A stretch of DNA of 64,000 bases from Anaerolineales bacterium (GCA_020634855.1 JACKAU010000009.1:248001-312000); one strand, 5' to 3'. Numbered from the stretch's first letter, positions 8,054 through 16,031 are shown. Notes: a model not told the origin generated them from the letters alone. A program made the numbers and translations.

Positions 8054-8631
8054 ACTGGCACTTTGGCTCAAATCGAGACCATTGAGTGGAATACAACGCG
8101 GCTATTATGGCGATTAAGCGCCAGCCGCTTGGTCTACTGAATAAATACCCCACTGTTCGGATAGATCGCCGCGATTATTTAATGATCAGGCTTGTTTAGC
8201 AACAGATCAGCGCTGTTACTGGCTGATCCCGCTTGTTTAGCAATACATCAGCGCTGTTACCGACTGATCAGGCTTGTTTGGCAATAGATCAGCGCTGTTT
8301 CTGGCTGATCAGGCTTGTTTAGCAATAGATCAGCGCTGTTACTGATTGATCAGGCTTGTTTCCAATATTTCCCAACGGTCAGTTAAATTTTCCAATTTTT
8401 CATGAATATTTCCCAACGGTTACTTAAATATCGCCAATATTTATCAATAGATCAGCGCTGTTACTGACTGATCGCCCGTATTTATCGATAGATCGCCGCT
8501 GTTACTGACTGATCGCCCGTATTTATCAATCGATCCTCATTTTTACGGACAGTTGCGTGACTGGCGCTTAATCGCGGTAATGACAGAGATAATTTCCGTT
8601 CAATAGGCTTTATTCGAGCCAAAGTGCCAGT
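8054..8631. mobile_element. 578-bp non-coding element with terminal inverted repeats and internal array
   Basis: The ends are perfect 16-bp inverted repeats: ACTGGCACTTTGGCTC at 8054-8069 and its complement at 8616-8631. Similarity between the arms continues inward for about 75 bp, finishing with the exact 15-bp pair GCGATTAAGCGCCAG and CTGGCGCTTAATCGC. Between the arms is a tandem array (see 8164-8535). There is no plausible coding sequence. This is the layout of a MITE-like non-autonomous element, but no transposase is seen here and I could not find a clear target-site duplication, so mobility is inferred. Confidence 0.55.
8164..8535. repeat. 41-bp tandem array built from GATC-started half units
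   Basis: Contiguous 41-bp units of the form GATCAGGCTTGTTTAGCAATA plus GATCAGCGCTGTTACTGGCT occur about four times in good register, then the pattern degenerates and resumes near 8450. The halves (21 and 20 bp) resemble one another, so the basic period is about 20.5 bp, close to two helical turns. Units contain GATC and the palindrome CAGCGCTG. There are no unique spacers, so it is not CRISPR. Confidence 0.8.
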
Positions 8632-8871
8632 CACCTGAACCGTTACTAAATGGTAATTGGGGTAGCACAACATTAAACCATGGAGACGTGAGAACGACGG
8701 AAGATCGACCCAATAATCGACAGAATTGACATGATTATCACGATTTTATCAATCATAATTCGGTAAATCGGGTTAATCCTGTCTAAATTTTTCTTCACCA
8801 CGGTTTAGTGCAGAGCTATCGTAATTGGTAATAAAAGATAAAACTACCAATTATCCTCCTTCTTGCTTTCG

Positions 8872-9882
8872 CTACGCCCCATTCTTCTCACGAGCCATAT
8901 CCAAAGTAACGTCCAGAATCCAGTCTTCCTGACCGGCCACGGCTTGCCGCCGGCCCAGTTCCACCAGGATGTCGCGTGGATCGATGTGGTGCTCGGCTCC
9001 TAGCCGTTTGGCGTGCAGCAGGAAGGTGGAGTAAACGCCGGCGTAACCAATCGCAATCGAGTCGCGGTCGGGAATGGGTTGGAAGGGCATCATCGGAGCC
9101 AGCACAAATTCGGCGGCATCCATCAGCCCAAAGACATCTACGCCGGGATTAAGATCCATCTTGTCGAGCACAGCCGCAATCAGTTCTGTAGCGGCGTTAC
9201 CCGCACCCGCGCCCAGCCCGCGCAGCGTGCCATCGACCTGATCCGCGCCGGCTTGCACCGCCGCCAGCGTGTTGCCGATGGCTAATCCCAGGTTGTTGTG
9301 GGCATGAAAGCCCACCTCGACCGAGAGCGCGTCTTTGAGCGCCTTGACCCGGTCGGCGGCCTGGTGCGGCAGCATCGCCCCGGCGGAATCGACCACGTAG
9401 ACACAGTCGGCCCCGTAACTTTCCATCAGTTTGGCCTGCTCGACCAGAAATTCCGGCGGCCGCATATGCGACATCATCAGAAAGCCAACCGTTTCCAGCC
9501 CCATCTTTTTGGCCATCCCAAAATGCTGCTCAGACACATCGGCTTCGGTGCAGTGGGTGGCGATACGGACGACCTTGATGCCGCGCGCGACCGCCTCTTG
9601 CAGTTCTTTGCGCGTGCCAATCCCCGGCAGCAGCAGGGCCGCGATTTTGGCCTGGGTCGCCGTCTGAGCCGCCGTTTCGATGATGTCCATCTCATTAGTC
9701 AGCGAGAACCCATACTGGATCGACGAGCCGCCCAATCCGTCGCCGTGAGTCACTTCCAGGACGGGGACGCCGGCTTTATCGAGCGCGGCCACAATATTTT
9801 TAGCGTGTTCTAACGTGTATTGATGGCGCATGGCGTGCGAGCCATCGCGCAGAGTCGTATCGGTAATACGCGGCGCTTTCAT
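8872..9882 (-). CDS. dmpG: 4-hydroxy-2-oxovalerate aldolase
   Basis: 336 aa. A DRE-TIM (HMG-CoA lyase-like) barrel that splits 4-hydroxy-2-oxovalerate into pyruvate and acetaldehyde and channels the aldehyde to its partner dehydrogenase. The N-terminal signature TDTTLRDGSHAMRHQY contains R12-D13; GFHAHNNLGLA supplies metal-ligand histidines; and GAGAGNAATELIAAV is typical of the family. Its ATG overlaps the stop of the dehydrogenase gene (9879-9882, ATGA), as expected for a two-enzyme complex made in equal amounts, and GGAGG lies seven nt upstream. Identification is firm by family and by partner. Confidence 0.93.
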   Translation of the reverse strand: MKAPRITDTTLRDGSHAMRHQYTLEHAKNIVAALDKAGVPVLEVTHGDGLGGSSIQYGFSLTNEMDIIETAAQTATQAKIAALLLPGIGTRKELQEAVARGIKVVRIATHCTEADVSEQHFGMAKKMGLETVGFLMMSHMRPPEFLVEQAKLMESYGADCVYVVDSAGAMLPHQAADRVKALKDALSVEVGFHAHNNLGLAIGNTLAAVQAGADQVDGTLRGLGAGAGNAATELIAAVLDKMDLNPGVDVFGLMDAAEFVLAPMMPFQPIPDRDSIAIGYAGVYSTFLLHAKRLGAEHHIDPRDILVELGRRQAVAGQEDWILDVTLDMAREKNGA

Positions 9883-10826
9883 GCCGTCACCTCCGTGGGA
9901 GTAGCTTCGGCCAGCAGCTTTTGGGCAAAGACCTCGCCCACGCGCCGCGCCGAAGCGGTCATAATATCCAGGTTGCCGGCGTAGGGCGGCAGCCAGTCGC
10001 CCGCGCCGGTCACTTCCAGTAGCATCGAAACAATGGTGCGCGGCCCCTGCGCCGTGGAACGCTGTTCGAAGAGCGGACCGTTTTTCAGGCGGTAGCCCGG
10101 CACGTACTCCTGTACGTCGGCCACCATCCGGTTGACGGAGTCGATGATGGCTTGCTCGTCGATGTCATTGGCTTCGGGCATGACGTAAACCGTGTTGCGC
10201 ATCATAATCGGCGGGTCGGCGGGGTTCAAAATGATGATCGCCTTGCCTTTTTTAGCCCCGCCGATCACTTCCAACCCGCGCGCTGTGGTAAAGGTGAACT
10301 CATCGATATTTTGGCGGGTACCCGGCCCGGCCGAAACACTGGAGACGGTGCTGACCATTTCGGCGTAATCGACCGGAGTGACCCGGCTCACGGCATAAGC
10401 CAGCGGAATCGTAGCTTGGCCGCCGCAAGTGATCAGGTTGACATTCACTTCATCAAGGTGCGTATTAAGGTTAGCCGGCGGCACTACGTAGGGGCCACGC
10501 GCGGCCGGGGTCAGGTCGATGGCGATGCGGCCGGCTTCGCGCAGCGCCTTGGCGTGGCGAACATGAGCGTAGGCGCTGGTGGCGTCGAAAACGATTTTGA
10601 GGTCGGGATCGGCCAGCACGGCCTTAATGCCTTCGGCGCTGGTGGCGATGCCCAGATCGCGGGCGCGGGTCAGCCCGTCCGATGCCGGATCGATGCCGGC
10701 CAGGAGGGCCAGTTCCATATGGCCCGGCTGTTTCAACAGTTTAAACATCAGATCGCTGCCGATGTTGCCGGAGCCGAGAATAGCGACTTTTACAGTGTCT
10801 GTTCCGGTTTGACTATTCGGTGTCAT
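9879..10826 (-). CDS. dmpF: Acetaldehyde dehydrogenase, CoA-acylating
   Basis: 315 aa. Converts acetaldehyde, NAD and CoA to acetyl-CoA, the last step of the meta-cleavage pathway. The nucleotide-binding motif ILGSGNIGSDL is at 16-26, and the catalytic cysteine is C134 in LITCGGQATIPLAYA. SVSAGPGTRQNIDEFTFTT is a family block. It overlaps the aldolase gene by four nt downstream and has a good AAGGAG ribosome site. It is the first enzyme gene after the iclR regulator on this strand, with a 137-nt gap that may hold a promoter. Confidence 0.93.
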   Translation of the reverse strand: MTPNSQTGTDTVKVAILGSGNIGSDLMFKLLKQPGHMELALLAGIDPASDGLTRARDLGIATSAEGIKAVLADPDLKIVFDATSAYAHVRHAKALREAGRIAIDLTPAARGPYVVPPANLNTHLDEVNVNLITCGGQATIPLAYAVSRVTPVDYAEMVSTVSSVSAGPGTRQNIDEFTFTTARGLEVIGGAKKGKAIIILNPADPPIMMRNTVYVMPEANDIDEQAIIDSVNRMVADVQEYVPGYRLKNGPLFEQRSTAQGPRTIVSMLLEVTGAGDWLPPYAGNLDIMTASARRVGEVFAQKLLAEATPTEVTA

Positions 10827-10963
10827 AAGCGGTTCTCCTTCATTGATAAAAGATAGATACAGTTGCTAGTTGTGCGTGCTAACCAAGGAGTAGGGAGTAA
10901 GAAAAAATCTTTACTTCCTACCTCATTGATCTTTCGATATTGCTTGGGCAGTTACAACTTGGG

Positions 10964-11749
10964 TTACTTATTCGCGGCTTTCTTACGATAAGATGAAATA
11001 AATTCCATGTAACCCAGGTTGCGTGAAATCTTCTGACAAGCTCTAATGACGGCGCCCCGGTACTCTTTTTTAGCCCGTTCAAACCGGTAGGCCGGAATGG
11101 ACATACTCAGAGACGCCACTACTTCACTGTCGTAGTCGTAAATCGGCGCGGCTACGCAGCAGAGATCGGGCACGGCTTCTTCTAAATCATAAGCAAAGCC
11201 TTGTTCGCGTACCTGGAGCAGTTCCTCTTGAAAACGATCCACGTCGGTGATGGTGTTATCGGTGAATTTGGGCATGCCCTGCTTTTCCATTATCTCGCGT
11301 ACCCACGGCCAGGGTTGATGAGACAATAACACCTTGCCCACCGCGCTGCAATGGGGGCTTAACCGCACCCCCAAACCGGTGACCGCCACCTGGACGGCCT
11401 GCTGACCTTGTAACTTGTCGGCGTAGACCACCACACCATCGTCCAACACAGCTAAGTGGATGGTTTCGCGGTACTGGGCGGCCAGTTGTTCCATAACGGC
11501 CCGCGATTCAACCCGGAATTCGGTGGTGTCAATGACGATCTGCCCAAAGTTGAGCATCTTCCATCCTAGCCGGTAGCGTCCCCCTTCGCCGTGGCGTAGC
11601 AGTCCAATTTGGGCCAGCGACGCCAACAGCGAGTGGGCGCTCGATTTGGGAATGTCCAGTTCGGTCGCTACCTCACTGACACCCCATTCGGGATTCTGTT
11701 TATCAAACAGGTCAAGCACCTGTCCGGCTTTCAAAACGGTGTTAAGCAT
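10964..11749 (-). CDS. IclR-family transcriptional regulator
   Basis: 261 aa. An N-terminal winged helix-turn-helix (residues about 15-70, with WGVSEVATELDIPKSSAHSLL) is followed by the IclR effector-binding domain (about 80-250, including LSPHCSAVGKVLL). Such regulators usually respond to an aromatic compound or pathway intermediate. The gene lies between the catabolic genes on its own strand and the divergent dioxygenase gene, so it is the obvious pathway regulator. Two matching palindromes (11802-11818, 11871-11887) in the divergent gap are probable binding sites, one near its own promoter, implying autoregulation. AGGAGG lies eight nt before the ATG. The effector is unknown. Confidence 0.9.
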   Translation of the reverse strand: MLNTVLKAGQVLDLFDKQNPEWGVSEVATELDIPKSSAHSLLASLAQIGLLRHGEGGRYRLGWKMLNFGQIVIDTTEFRVESRAVMEQLAAQYRETIHLAVLDDGVVVYADKLQGQQAVQVAVTGLGVRLSPHCSAVGKVLLSHQPWPWVREIMEKQGMPKFTDNTITDVDRFQEELLQVREQGFAYDLEEAVPDLCCVAAPIYDYDSEVVASLSMSIPAYRFERAKKEYRGAVIRACQKISRNLGYMEFISSYRKKAANK

Positions 11750-11801
11750 TGTCTAATCCTCCTCTAAAATATAACAGTCTATCGTGAAATTCAATCAGTT
11801 C

Positions 11802-11818
11802 GTTCAGCTATTCTGAAC
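11802..11818. promoter_or_regulatory. Probable IclR operator 1
   Basis: Perfect six-base arms GTTCAG and CTGAAC are separated by five bases (CTATT). It lies about 55 bp upstream of the iclR start codon, near its likely -35 region. It is nearly identical to the second site 69 bp away. Confidence 0.6.
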
Positions 11819-11870
11819 ACCCATCATAATTATCAAGTATATCAAGAAATTTTCCGATAATCTTACCCCT

Positions 11871-11887
11871 GTTCAGTTATTCTGAAC
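11871..11887. promoter_or_regulatory. Probable IclR operator 2
   Basis: GTTCAG-TTATT-CTGAAC differs from operator 1 only in one spacer base. It lies just upstream of a candidate -35 (TTGAAA, 11895-11900) reading toward the dioxygenase gene, a position suited to activation. Confidence 0.6.
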
Positions 11888-12029
11888 AATCCTCTTGAAA
11901 CTCCCTTTTTTTTGGTCAATACTGAGAATACTTCTGACAATTCACCAACTACGGCATCGTCAAATTAATTTTTTATCCGTAAGGGAGGTTGCATTTGCTA
12001 TGATAGCAGACCAAGTGAAGGAGCAAACG

Positions 12030-12179
12030 ATGAACAAAACGGTTACCCGCCCGATGACCGGGCAAGAATATCTGGCAGGGTGGCGCGATGAGCGCGAGGT
12101 GTTGATACCGGCAGGAATAGCAGCAACTAGCCGGCAGCCCGGTTCACCATACGCGGCGAACCGTAACGGCCGACTATAA
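12030..12179 (+). pseudogene. Truncated HpaB-like flavin monooxygenase remnant
   Basis: 49 codons after a proper ribosome site (AAGGAG six nt before the ATG). Residues 6-22 (TRPMTGQEYLAGWRDER) match the characteristic N-terminus of the 4-hydroxyphenylacetate 3-monooxygenase (HpaB) family, after which the sequence becomes unrelated and stops at 12179. Full-length family members are about 480-520 aa. It lies between the IclR operators and the catechol dioxygenase gene, exactly where an oxygenase making catechol would be expected. I read it as the preserved start of a deleted gene, still translated perhaps, but a short leader ORF resembling it by chance cannot be excluded. Confidence 0.6.
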
Positions 12180-12237
12180 AAATAATAAACAAACTAACAA
12201 TCAAACCAACAAATTAATTTTTCGAAGGAGAATATCA

Positions 12238-13239
12238 ATGTCGAACAAAGAACCTATTTTTGATGTGGCTCAATTAGCGCATGTGGAAATCTACTCGCCG
12301 AAAGTGGATGAAACGCTGTGGTTTTTCAAAGACCTGTTGAGCCTGTCCGAAACCGAGCGCGACGGCGACTCGGTTTACCTGCGGGCCTATGAAGATTTCT
12401 ACCACCACTCGCTGAAGGTGACCTACCGCGAGACCCCCGGCCTGGGCCACGTCTCGTGGCGCGCGTCCTCACCTCAGGCTTTAGAGCGACGCGTAGCCGC
12501 CCTGGAAGCCAGCGGTCTGGGCAAGGGTTGGATTGACGGCGACAAAGGCCACGGCCGGGCCTACCAATTCACCACCCCCGATGGGCATCCCCAGGAAATT
12601 CTGTGGGATGTGGACTATTATGAAGCGCCCGAAGCCTTAAAAACGCCGTTGATGAACCGGCCCCAAAAGCGCCCGACCCACGGCGTACCGGTTCGCCGAC
12701 TGGATCACGTCAATCTGATGTGTTCCAATGTCACGCCCAATAAAACCTTTTTTATGGAGGAACTCGGCTTCCGACTCCGTGAACACATCGTTTTGGACGG
12801 CGGGATGGAAGCCGGCGCCTGGTTGAGTGTTAGCCCGCTGGTTCACGAAGTGGCCGTTATGGGCGACCGAACCGGTAACAAAGGCCGCCTGCATCACATC
12901 GCCTATTGGTACGGCTACCCGCAGCATCTGTCCGACATCGCCGATATTCTGACCGAGCAAGGCATCCAAATTGAAGCCGGTCCCGGCAAGCACGGCGTCA
13001 GCCAGGCTATGTTTATGTACGTGTTTGAGCCGGGCGGCAACCGCGTTGAACTCTTCGGCGACGCCGGCTACCTGATCTTCGACCCCGATTGGAAACCGAT
13101 CACCTGGACGCAAGAAACGCTGGACAAAGGCATCATCTGGTTCGGTTCGCCGCTGCCGGGCGAGTACTTCCTGTACGGTACGCCGGATGTTTCCGATGTA
13201 GCCGAAACGCTGGTAGAGGAAGAAGCCGTTCCGGCGTAA
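12238..13239 (+). CDS. Catechol 2,3-dioxygenase, type I extradiol
   Basis: 333 aa. Cleaves catechol next to its hydroxyls to give 2-hydroxymuconic semialdehyde, the entry to the pathway encoded on the other strand. Two vicinal-oxygen-chelate modules are seen; the C-terminal one carries the iron ligands H157 (RRLDHVNL), H220 (RLHHIAYW) and E271 (GGNRVELFG), with the signature region from LHH to the GGNRVELFGD block. It is longer than the classic about 307-aa enzymes through a C-terminal tail. The ribosome site AAGGAG is seven nt before the ATG. It is divergent from iclR and followed by two terminators. The exact ring substrate is not determined. Confidence 0.92.
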   Translation: MSNKEPIFDVAQLAHVEIYSPKVDETLWFFKDLLSLSETERDGDSVYLRAYEDFYHHSLKVTYRETPGLGHVSWRASSPQALERRVAALEASGLGKGWIDGDKGHGRAYQFTTPDGHPQEILWDVDYYEAPEALKTPLMNRPQKRPTHGVPVRRLDHVNLMCSNVTPNKTFFMEELGFRLREHIVLDGGMEAGAWLSVSPLVHEVAVMGDRTGNKGRLHHIAYWYGYPQHLSDIADILTEQGIQIEAGPGKHGVSQAMFMYVFEPGGNRVELFGDAGYLIFDPDWKPITWTQETLDKGIIWFGSPLPGEYFLYGTPDVSDVAETLVEEEAVPA

Positions 13240-13254
13240 GCATCTCGTATAGGC

Positions 13255-13310
13255 AAGGAGAAATCCCCTATATCCTCGGGGTAAGAGAAGGACGGGGATT
13301 TCTCCTTTAT
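13255..13310 (+). terminator. Terminator after the dioxygenase gene
   Basis: A 14-bp stem AAGGAGAAATCCCC / GGGGATTTCTCCTT is followed by TATTTATCTTT. Confidence 0.8.
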
Positions 13311-13325
13311 TTATCTTTAGAGTTC

Positions 13326-13367
13326 AAAAAGGCCTCGCTGCATTGACCAAGCAGCGAGGCCTTTTTT
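13326..13367. terminator. Bidirectional terminator
   Basis: Stem AAAAGGCCTCGCTGC / GCAGCGAGGCCTTTT with an A-run before and T-run after it. It serves the dioxygenase transcript and the convergent antitoxin transcript. Confidence 0.9.
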
Positions 13368-13515
13368 ATGTCGATAGGCTCCCCATCTATCGCCCTCGGC
13401 GGAAGCTGCGCCTATCGAGACCTCACAATAAACCTAGCTCAAAGTGCAACACACAACTTCGCCAAACGGCCAGTCCTGGGCATCAACAAAACGCTGTCGT
13501 TAGCTAAACCCTTTA

Positions 13516-13752
13516 TTAAAGCCGATCATGTTCTTCCGGCTCAACATCGGCCACCTTTGCCATCGCCGCTTCAAATTTGGCTCTATTGCCCCTGGCGACT
13601 CGCTGGGTCAGATATTCCTCTGCTTTCAAAGCCGACACCTTTTCCGCTATGGCCAGCACTATCAGTTGGTTGATAGAAACTTGTTCTTCCTGAGCCAACT
13701 CGCGTAAGGTCTCGTGCAGATAATTCGGTAATCGGACACTAATGGTACTCAT
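13516..13752 (-). CDS. Ribbon-helix-helix antitoxin-like protein
   Basis: 78 aa. The N-terminus MSTISVRLPNYLHETLRELA looks like a ribbon-helix-helix DNA-binding strand-helix unit, followed by QVSINQLIVLAIAEK, the second helix. The C-terminal half is acidic and charged, as in antitoxins that block a toxin active site. It overlaps the upstream PIN gene by four nt, so the toxin is translated first. This toxin-first order is less common but known. Antitoxin function is inferred from domain and partner. Confidence 0.8.
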   Translation of the reverse strand: MSTISVRLPNYLHETLRELAQEEQVSINQLIVLAIAEKVSALKAEEYLTQRVARGNRAKFEAAMAKVADVEPEEHDRL

Positions 13753-14177
13753 TTTAACACCCCTATCCTTTGCAAAAATTCTTTTGGAGTCATCACTTCT
13801 ATCCCAAATTGTTCGATACCCACAAAATCCTTCTGGTTATAGGTGACGATGACGTCACACTGAGCCGATACCGCCAACTCCAAAATCATATCATCCTTGG
13901 GATCTTTCAAAAAAGGCCGCCACAGATAAAACACATCGCGTAGATTAGCCAGCCCGCATAGATAATCAAGAATATCATCAAGCTCGGTTTCGGTTAGAGA
14001 TATCTGGCCCAATAGTCGTTTAGTTACATCCTCATATTCAAGCAAAACTGAAACAGACAGATTGATCTCAAAATTAGCCCGATCGACCAACATCAACAAT
14101 TTGTAAGATGCGCCTTTTCGGGAACGCAAGGCTGAAACGATGACATTTGTATCAAGAACGATTTGGAATTTAGTCAT
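13749..14177 (-). CDS. PIN-domain toxin (PIN_3 type)
   Basis: 142 aa from ATG 14177. The start MTKFQIVLDTNVIVSALRS has the first catalytic aspartate D9; later acids are seen in LLEYEDV, LKDPKDDMILELA and VTYNQKDF, so the acidic quartet of a PIN ribonuclease appears complete. Sequence style fits the PIN_3 family often annotated as a toxin component. An in-frame ATG nine codons upstream exists, but a near-consensus promoter (14184-14212) places the transcription start at the ATG chosen here, implying a leaderless mRNA. It is paired with the downstream antitoxin-like gene by a four-nt overlap. Confidence 0.85.
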   Translation of the reverse strand: MTKFQIVLDTNVIVSALRSRKGASYKLLMLVDRANFEINLSVSVLLEYEDVTKRLLGQISLTETELDDILDYLCGLANLRDVFYLWRPFLKDPKDDMILELAVSAQCDVIVTYNQKDFVGIEQFGIEVMTPKEFLQRIGVLK

Positions 14178-14183
14178 ATCGGT

Positions 14184-14212
14184 ATTATATACAATACCAC
14201 ACATTGGGTCAA
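14184..14212 (-). promoter_or_regulatory. Promoter for a leaderless toxin transcript
   Basis: On the minus strand TTGACC and TATAAT are separated by 17 bp. The -10 box ends six bases before the ATG at 14177, so initiation would fall at or next to the start codon. Confidence 0.65.
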
Positions 14213-14373
14213 TAGCTGAAAGAAAGTAGATGAAAATTTACTTGAAGAAGTTAGGAGTTTGTTTTCGACAGGCTGGCTAACATAGTGAATTAGGCAGAGA
14301 TATTTATGGTTTGAATGCGAAGATGGTAGAATAACTCAACCGGCTACTGTGAATACAAATGATGATTTTGCCG

Positions 14374-14392
14374 GAGTCGAGGCTTTAGCCGG
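14374..14392. repeat. Short dispersed repeat word
   Basis: GAGTCGAGGCTTTAGCCGG closely matches a sequence inside the DUF2723 gene (53600-53618, two mismatches) and shares its first 11 bases with 59907-59917. Probably a member of a dispersed repeat family. Confidence 0.5.
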
Positions 14393-14425
14393 TCAAAATG
14401 AATCAGCAGAGAAAGGGTAAAACGA

Positions 14426-15325
14426 ATGAACACCCCACTTTTTGGCGCGAATATCGATCCTAACGTGACCGAATTAAATACGGCCTTAGCCATTGCCCAG
14501 CTCGCCGACCAGACCGGACTTGATATGGTTTTGTGTCAAGACCATCCCTATCATAAAGATCATCTCGATACCTGGACCTTGATCACCACTGTGGCCGCCC
14601 AAACCGAGCGAGTCCACATCGGTACGAACGTGGCTAACCTACCGCTGCGCACCCCCACAATGCTGGCCAAGATGGCGGCCTCGCTGGATGTTATTTCCGG
14701 TGGGCGACTGGAGCTTGGCCTCGGAGCCGGCGCTTTTTGGAAGGGAATCTTGGCTTACGGCGGGCGCGAGGATCTGCAAGATAAGCCCTTTACCGCTTTT
14801 AAGGAGTCGCTCGATATCATTCAAGGTATGTGGGCCAACAGCGACGGTAACTTTCGGTACGAGGGAACGATTTACACCGTTAAGGGGATGCGACCGGGGC
14901 CGGCTCCGGCCCATCCGATTCGGATTTGGGTGGGCGGTTACGGGCCGAAAATGCTGCGCTTGATTGGCGCTCAAGGGGACGGCGTCAACCTGTCCTCGAC
15001 CTATATTTCATACCCGCAGTTGACGGAAGTCAACAAACAAATTGATGCCGGCGCTCAGGCAGCCGGGCGTGACCCGGACACGGTGCGACGGCTGTACAAT
15101 GTGATGGGGGTCATTACCTCACAGGCCACCTCCGATGGCTTTGCGGGGAAAACCTATGCCGGCACGATCGAGCAGTGGATCGACCACCTGGTGATGCTGT
15201 ACCAGCATTACCGACAAGACACTTTTGTTTATTGGCCCACCGAGGGCGATTTCGTGGCCCAGATGCAGCGCTTCGCTGAAGAAGTCGTACCAGGGGTTCG
15301 GCAGGCGGTAGACGCTCCTCAGTAA
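14426..15325 (+). CDS. Luciferase-like (LLM) flavin or F420-dependent oxidoreductase
   Basis: 299 aa, a bacterial-luciferase-like TIM barrel. Visible family features are TERVHIGTNVANLPLRTPTM, LDVISGGRLELGLGAG and IRIWVGGYGPKMLRLIG. Such enzymes use FMNH2 or reduced F420; which cofactor is used here cannot be told reliably from sequence alone. The start is supported by AAGGG nine nt upstream. It stands alone, downstream of the toxin-antitoxin pair and divergent from it, with no obvious pathway partner, so the substrate is unknown. Confidence 0.88.
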   Translation: MNTPLFGANIDPNVTELNTALAIAQLADQTGLDMVLCQDHPYHKDHLDTWTLITTVAAQTERVHIGTNVANLPLRTPTMLAKMAASLDVISGGRLELGLGAGAFWKGILAYGGREDLQDKPFTAFKESLDIIQGMWANSDGNFRYEGTIYTVKGMRPGPAPAHPIRIWVGGYGPKMLRLIGAQGDGVNLSSTYISYPQLTEVNKQIDAGAQAAGRDPDTVRRLYNVMGVITSQATSDGFAGKTYAGTIEQWIDHLVMLYQHYRQDTFVYWPTEGDFVAQMQRFAEEVVPGVRQAVDAPQ

Positions 15326-15337
15326 ATTAAGATCAGG

Positions 15338-15462
15338 ACTTACATAGTTGATACGCGAAAGAACAAAATTAGCCGCGAATGGCACGAATTGACACGAAAA
15401 ACAAGAAATAATTAGTGAAAATTCGTGTCATTCGTGGCAAAGAGCGTTGGATTGCGTAAGTC
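15338..15462. repeat. Nested intergenic inverted repeat
   Basis: Inner arms GCCGCGAATGGCACGAATT (15372-15390) and AATTCGTGTCATTCGTGGC (15420-15438) match at 17 of 19 positions. Outer arms GGACTTACATAG and GCGTAAGTCTT flank them. It lies between two convergent genes. Confidence 0.65.
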
Positions 15463-15467
15463 TTGTT

Positions 15468-15857
15468 TTACGACGCCGAACCCAACATCTCAAATACCTC
15501 AATTCCCTGCCGATACCCATCGATCTCACCCTGATAGTAGCTCACCCATCCGATATCAGCCCGGCTCTCCCCTTGGTAATGAGCCAGCATTTTTTCTGCC
15601 TTCGCCAGTTTTGGCCGCAGCGCGTCCGCTGCCTCCGTCGGCGGCGTCATGTCGCCCGGCTGCTCGACCTCCCGTTTGGCGGTCTTGAGCGCATAATATT
15701 GCCCTTCAAGATATTTCACCAGCCCCGCCCCTCGACGCTCCTTGCCGATCAAACACAGCGACGCCCCGCCTGCCGCCGCCGTCAAATTCGTCTCAACTTC
15801 TTCTAGAAGCGTGTTGAACGTAGCGAGCATCATCTCAAACGATTGTTCATCAGACAT
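15468..15857 (-). CDS. Hypothetical helical protein
   Basis: 129 aa from ATG 15857, which has GAGGT ten nt upstream; the frame extends to a TTG at 15914, but that codon overlaps its own ribosome site. The sequence is predicted mainly alpha-helical and charged (ATFNTLLEEVETNLTAA, LKTAKREVEQP, LRPKLAKAEKMLAHYQGE), without membrane segments or recognised motifs. It is convergent with the oxidoreductase gene and divergent from the sigma factor gene. I do not recognise the family. Confidence 0.6.
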   Translation of the reverse strand: MSDEQSFEMMLATFNTLLEEVETNLTAAAGGASLCLIGKERRGAGLVKYLEGQYYALKTAKREVEQPGDMTPPTEAADALRPKLAKAEKMLAHYQGESRADIGWVSYYQGEIDGYRQGIEVFEMLGSAS

Positions 15858-16031
15858 CTTACGATACACCTCTTCTACCTGTCGGACTTCTTCAGTCTCG
15901 GGGTTGTGTTTCAACTACCTTTTTTACCGAAGTTGCCCCTTTTGTCAACTTTCGTGATCTACTGAAAATTAGGTTATAATATGATCCGTATAGCCCAAGC
16001 TACTTTATGACACAGGTTGAAATTTTCTGAA

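Noticed and set aside
8164..8535. CRISPR-like array
   Set aside because: The units are contiguous 41-bp copies without unique spacers, and no cas genes are present.
8050..8636. Target-site duplication for the 578-bp element
   Set aside because: The bases flanking the 16-bp ends (ACTA and CACC) do not match; no direct repeat of 3-9 bp could be found.
8482..8673. 63-codon minus-strand ORF
   Set aside because: It lies across the repeat array and right inverted arm of the 8054-8631 element and has no ribosome site.
11895..12029. Upstream extension of the HpaB-like ORF
   Set aside because: The extension overlaps the promoter region, lacks a ribosome site, and the similarity begins only after ATG 12030.
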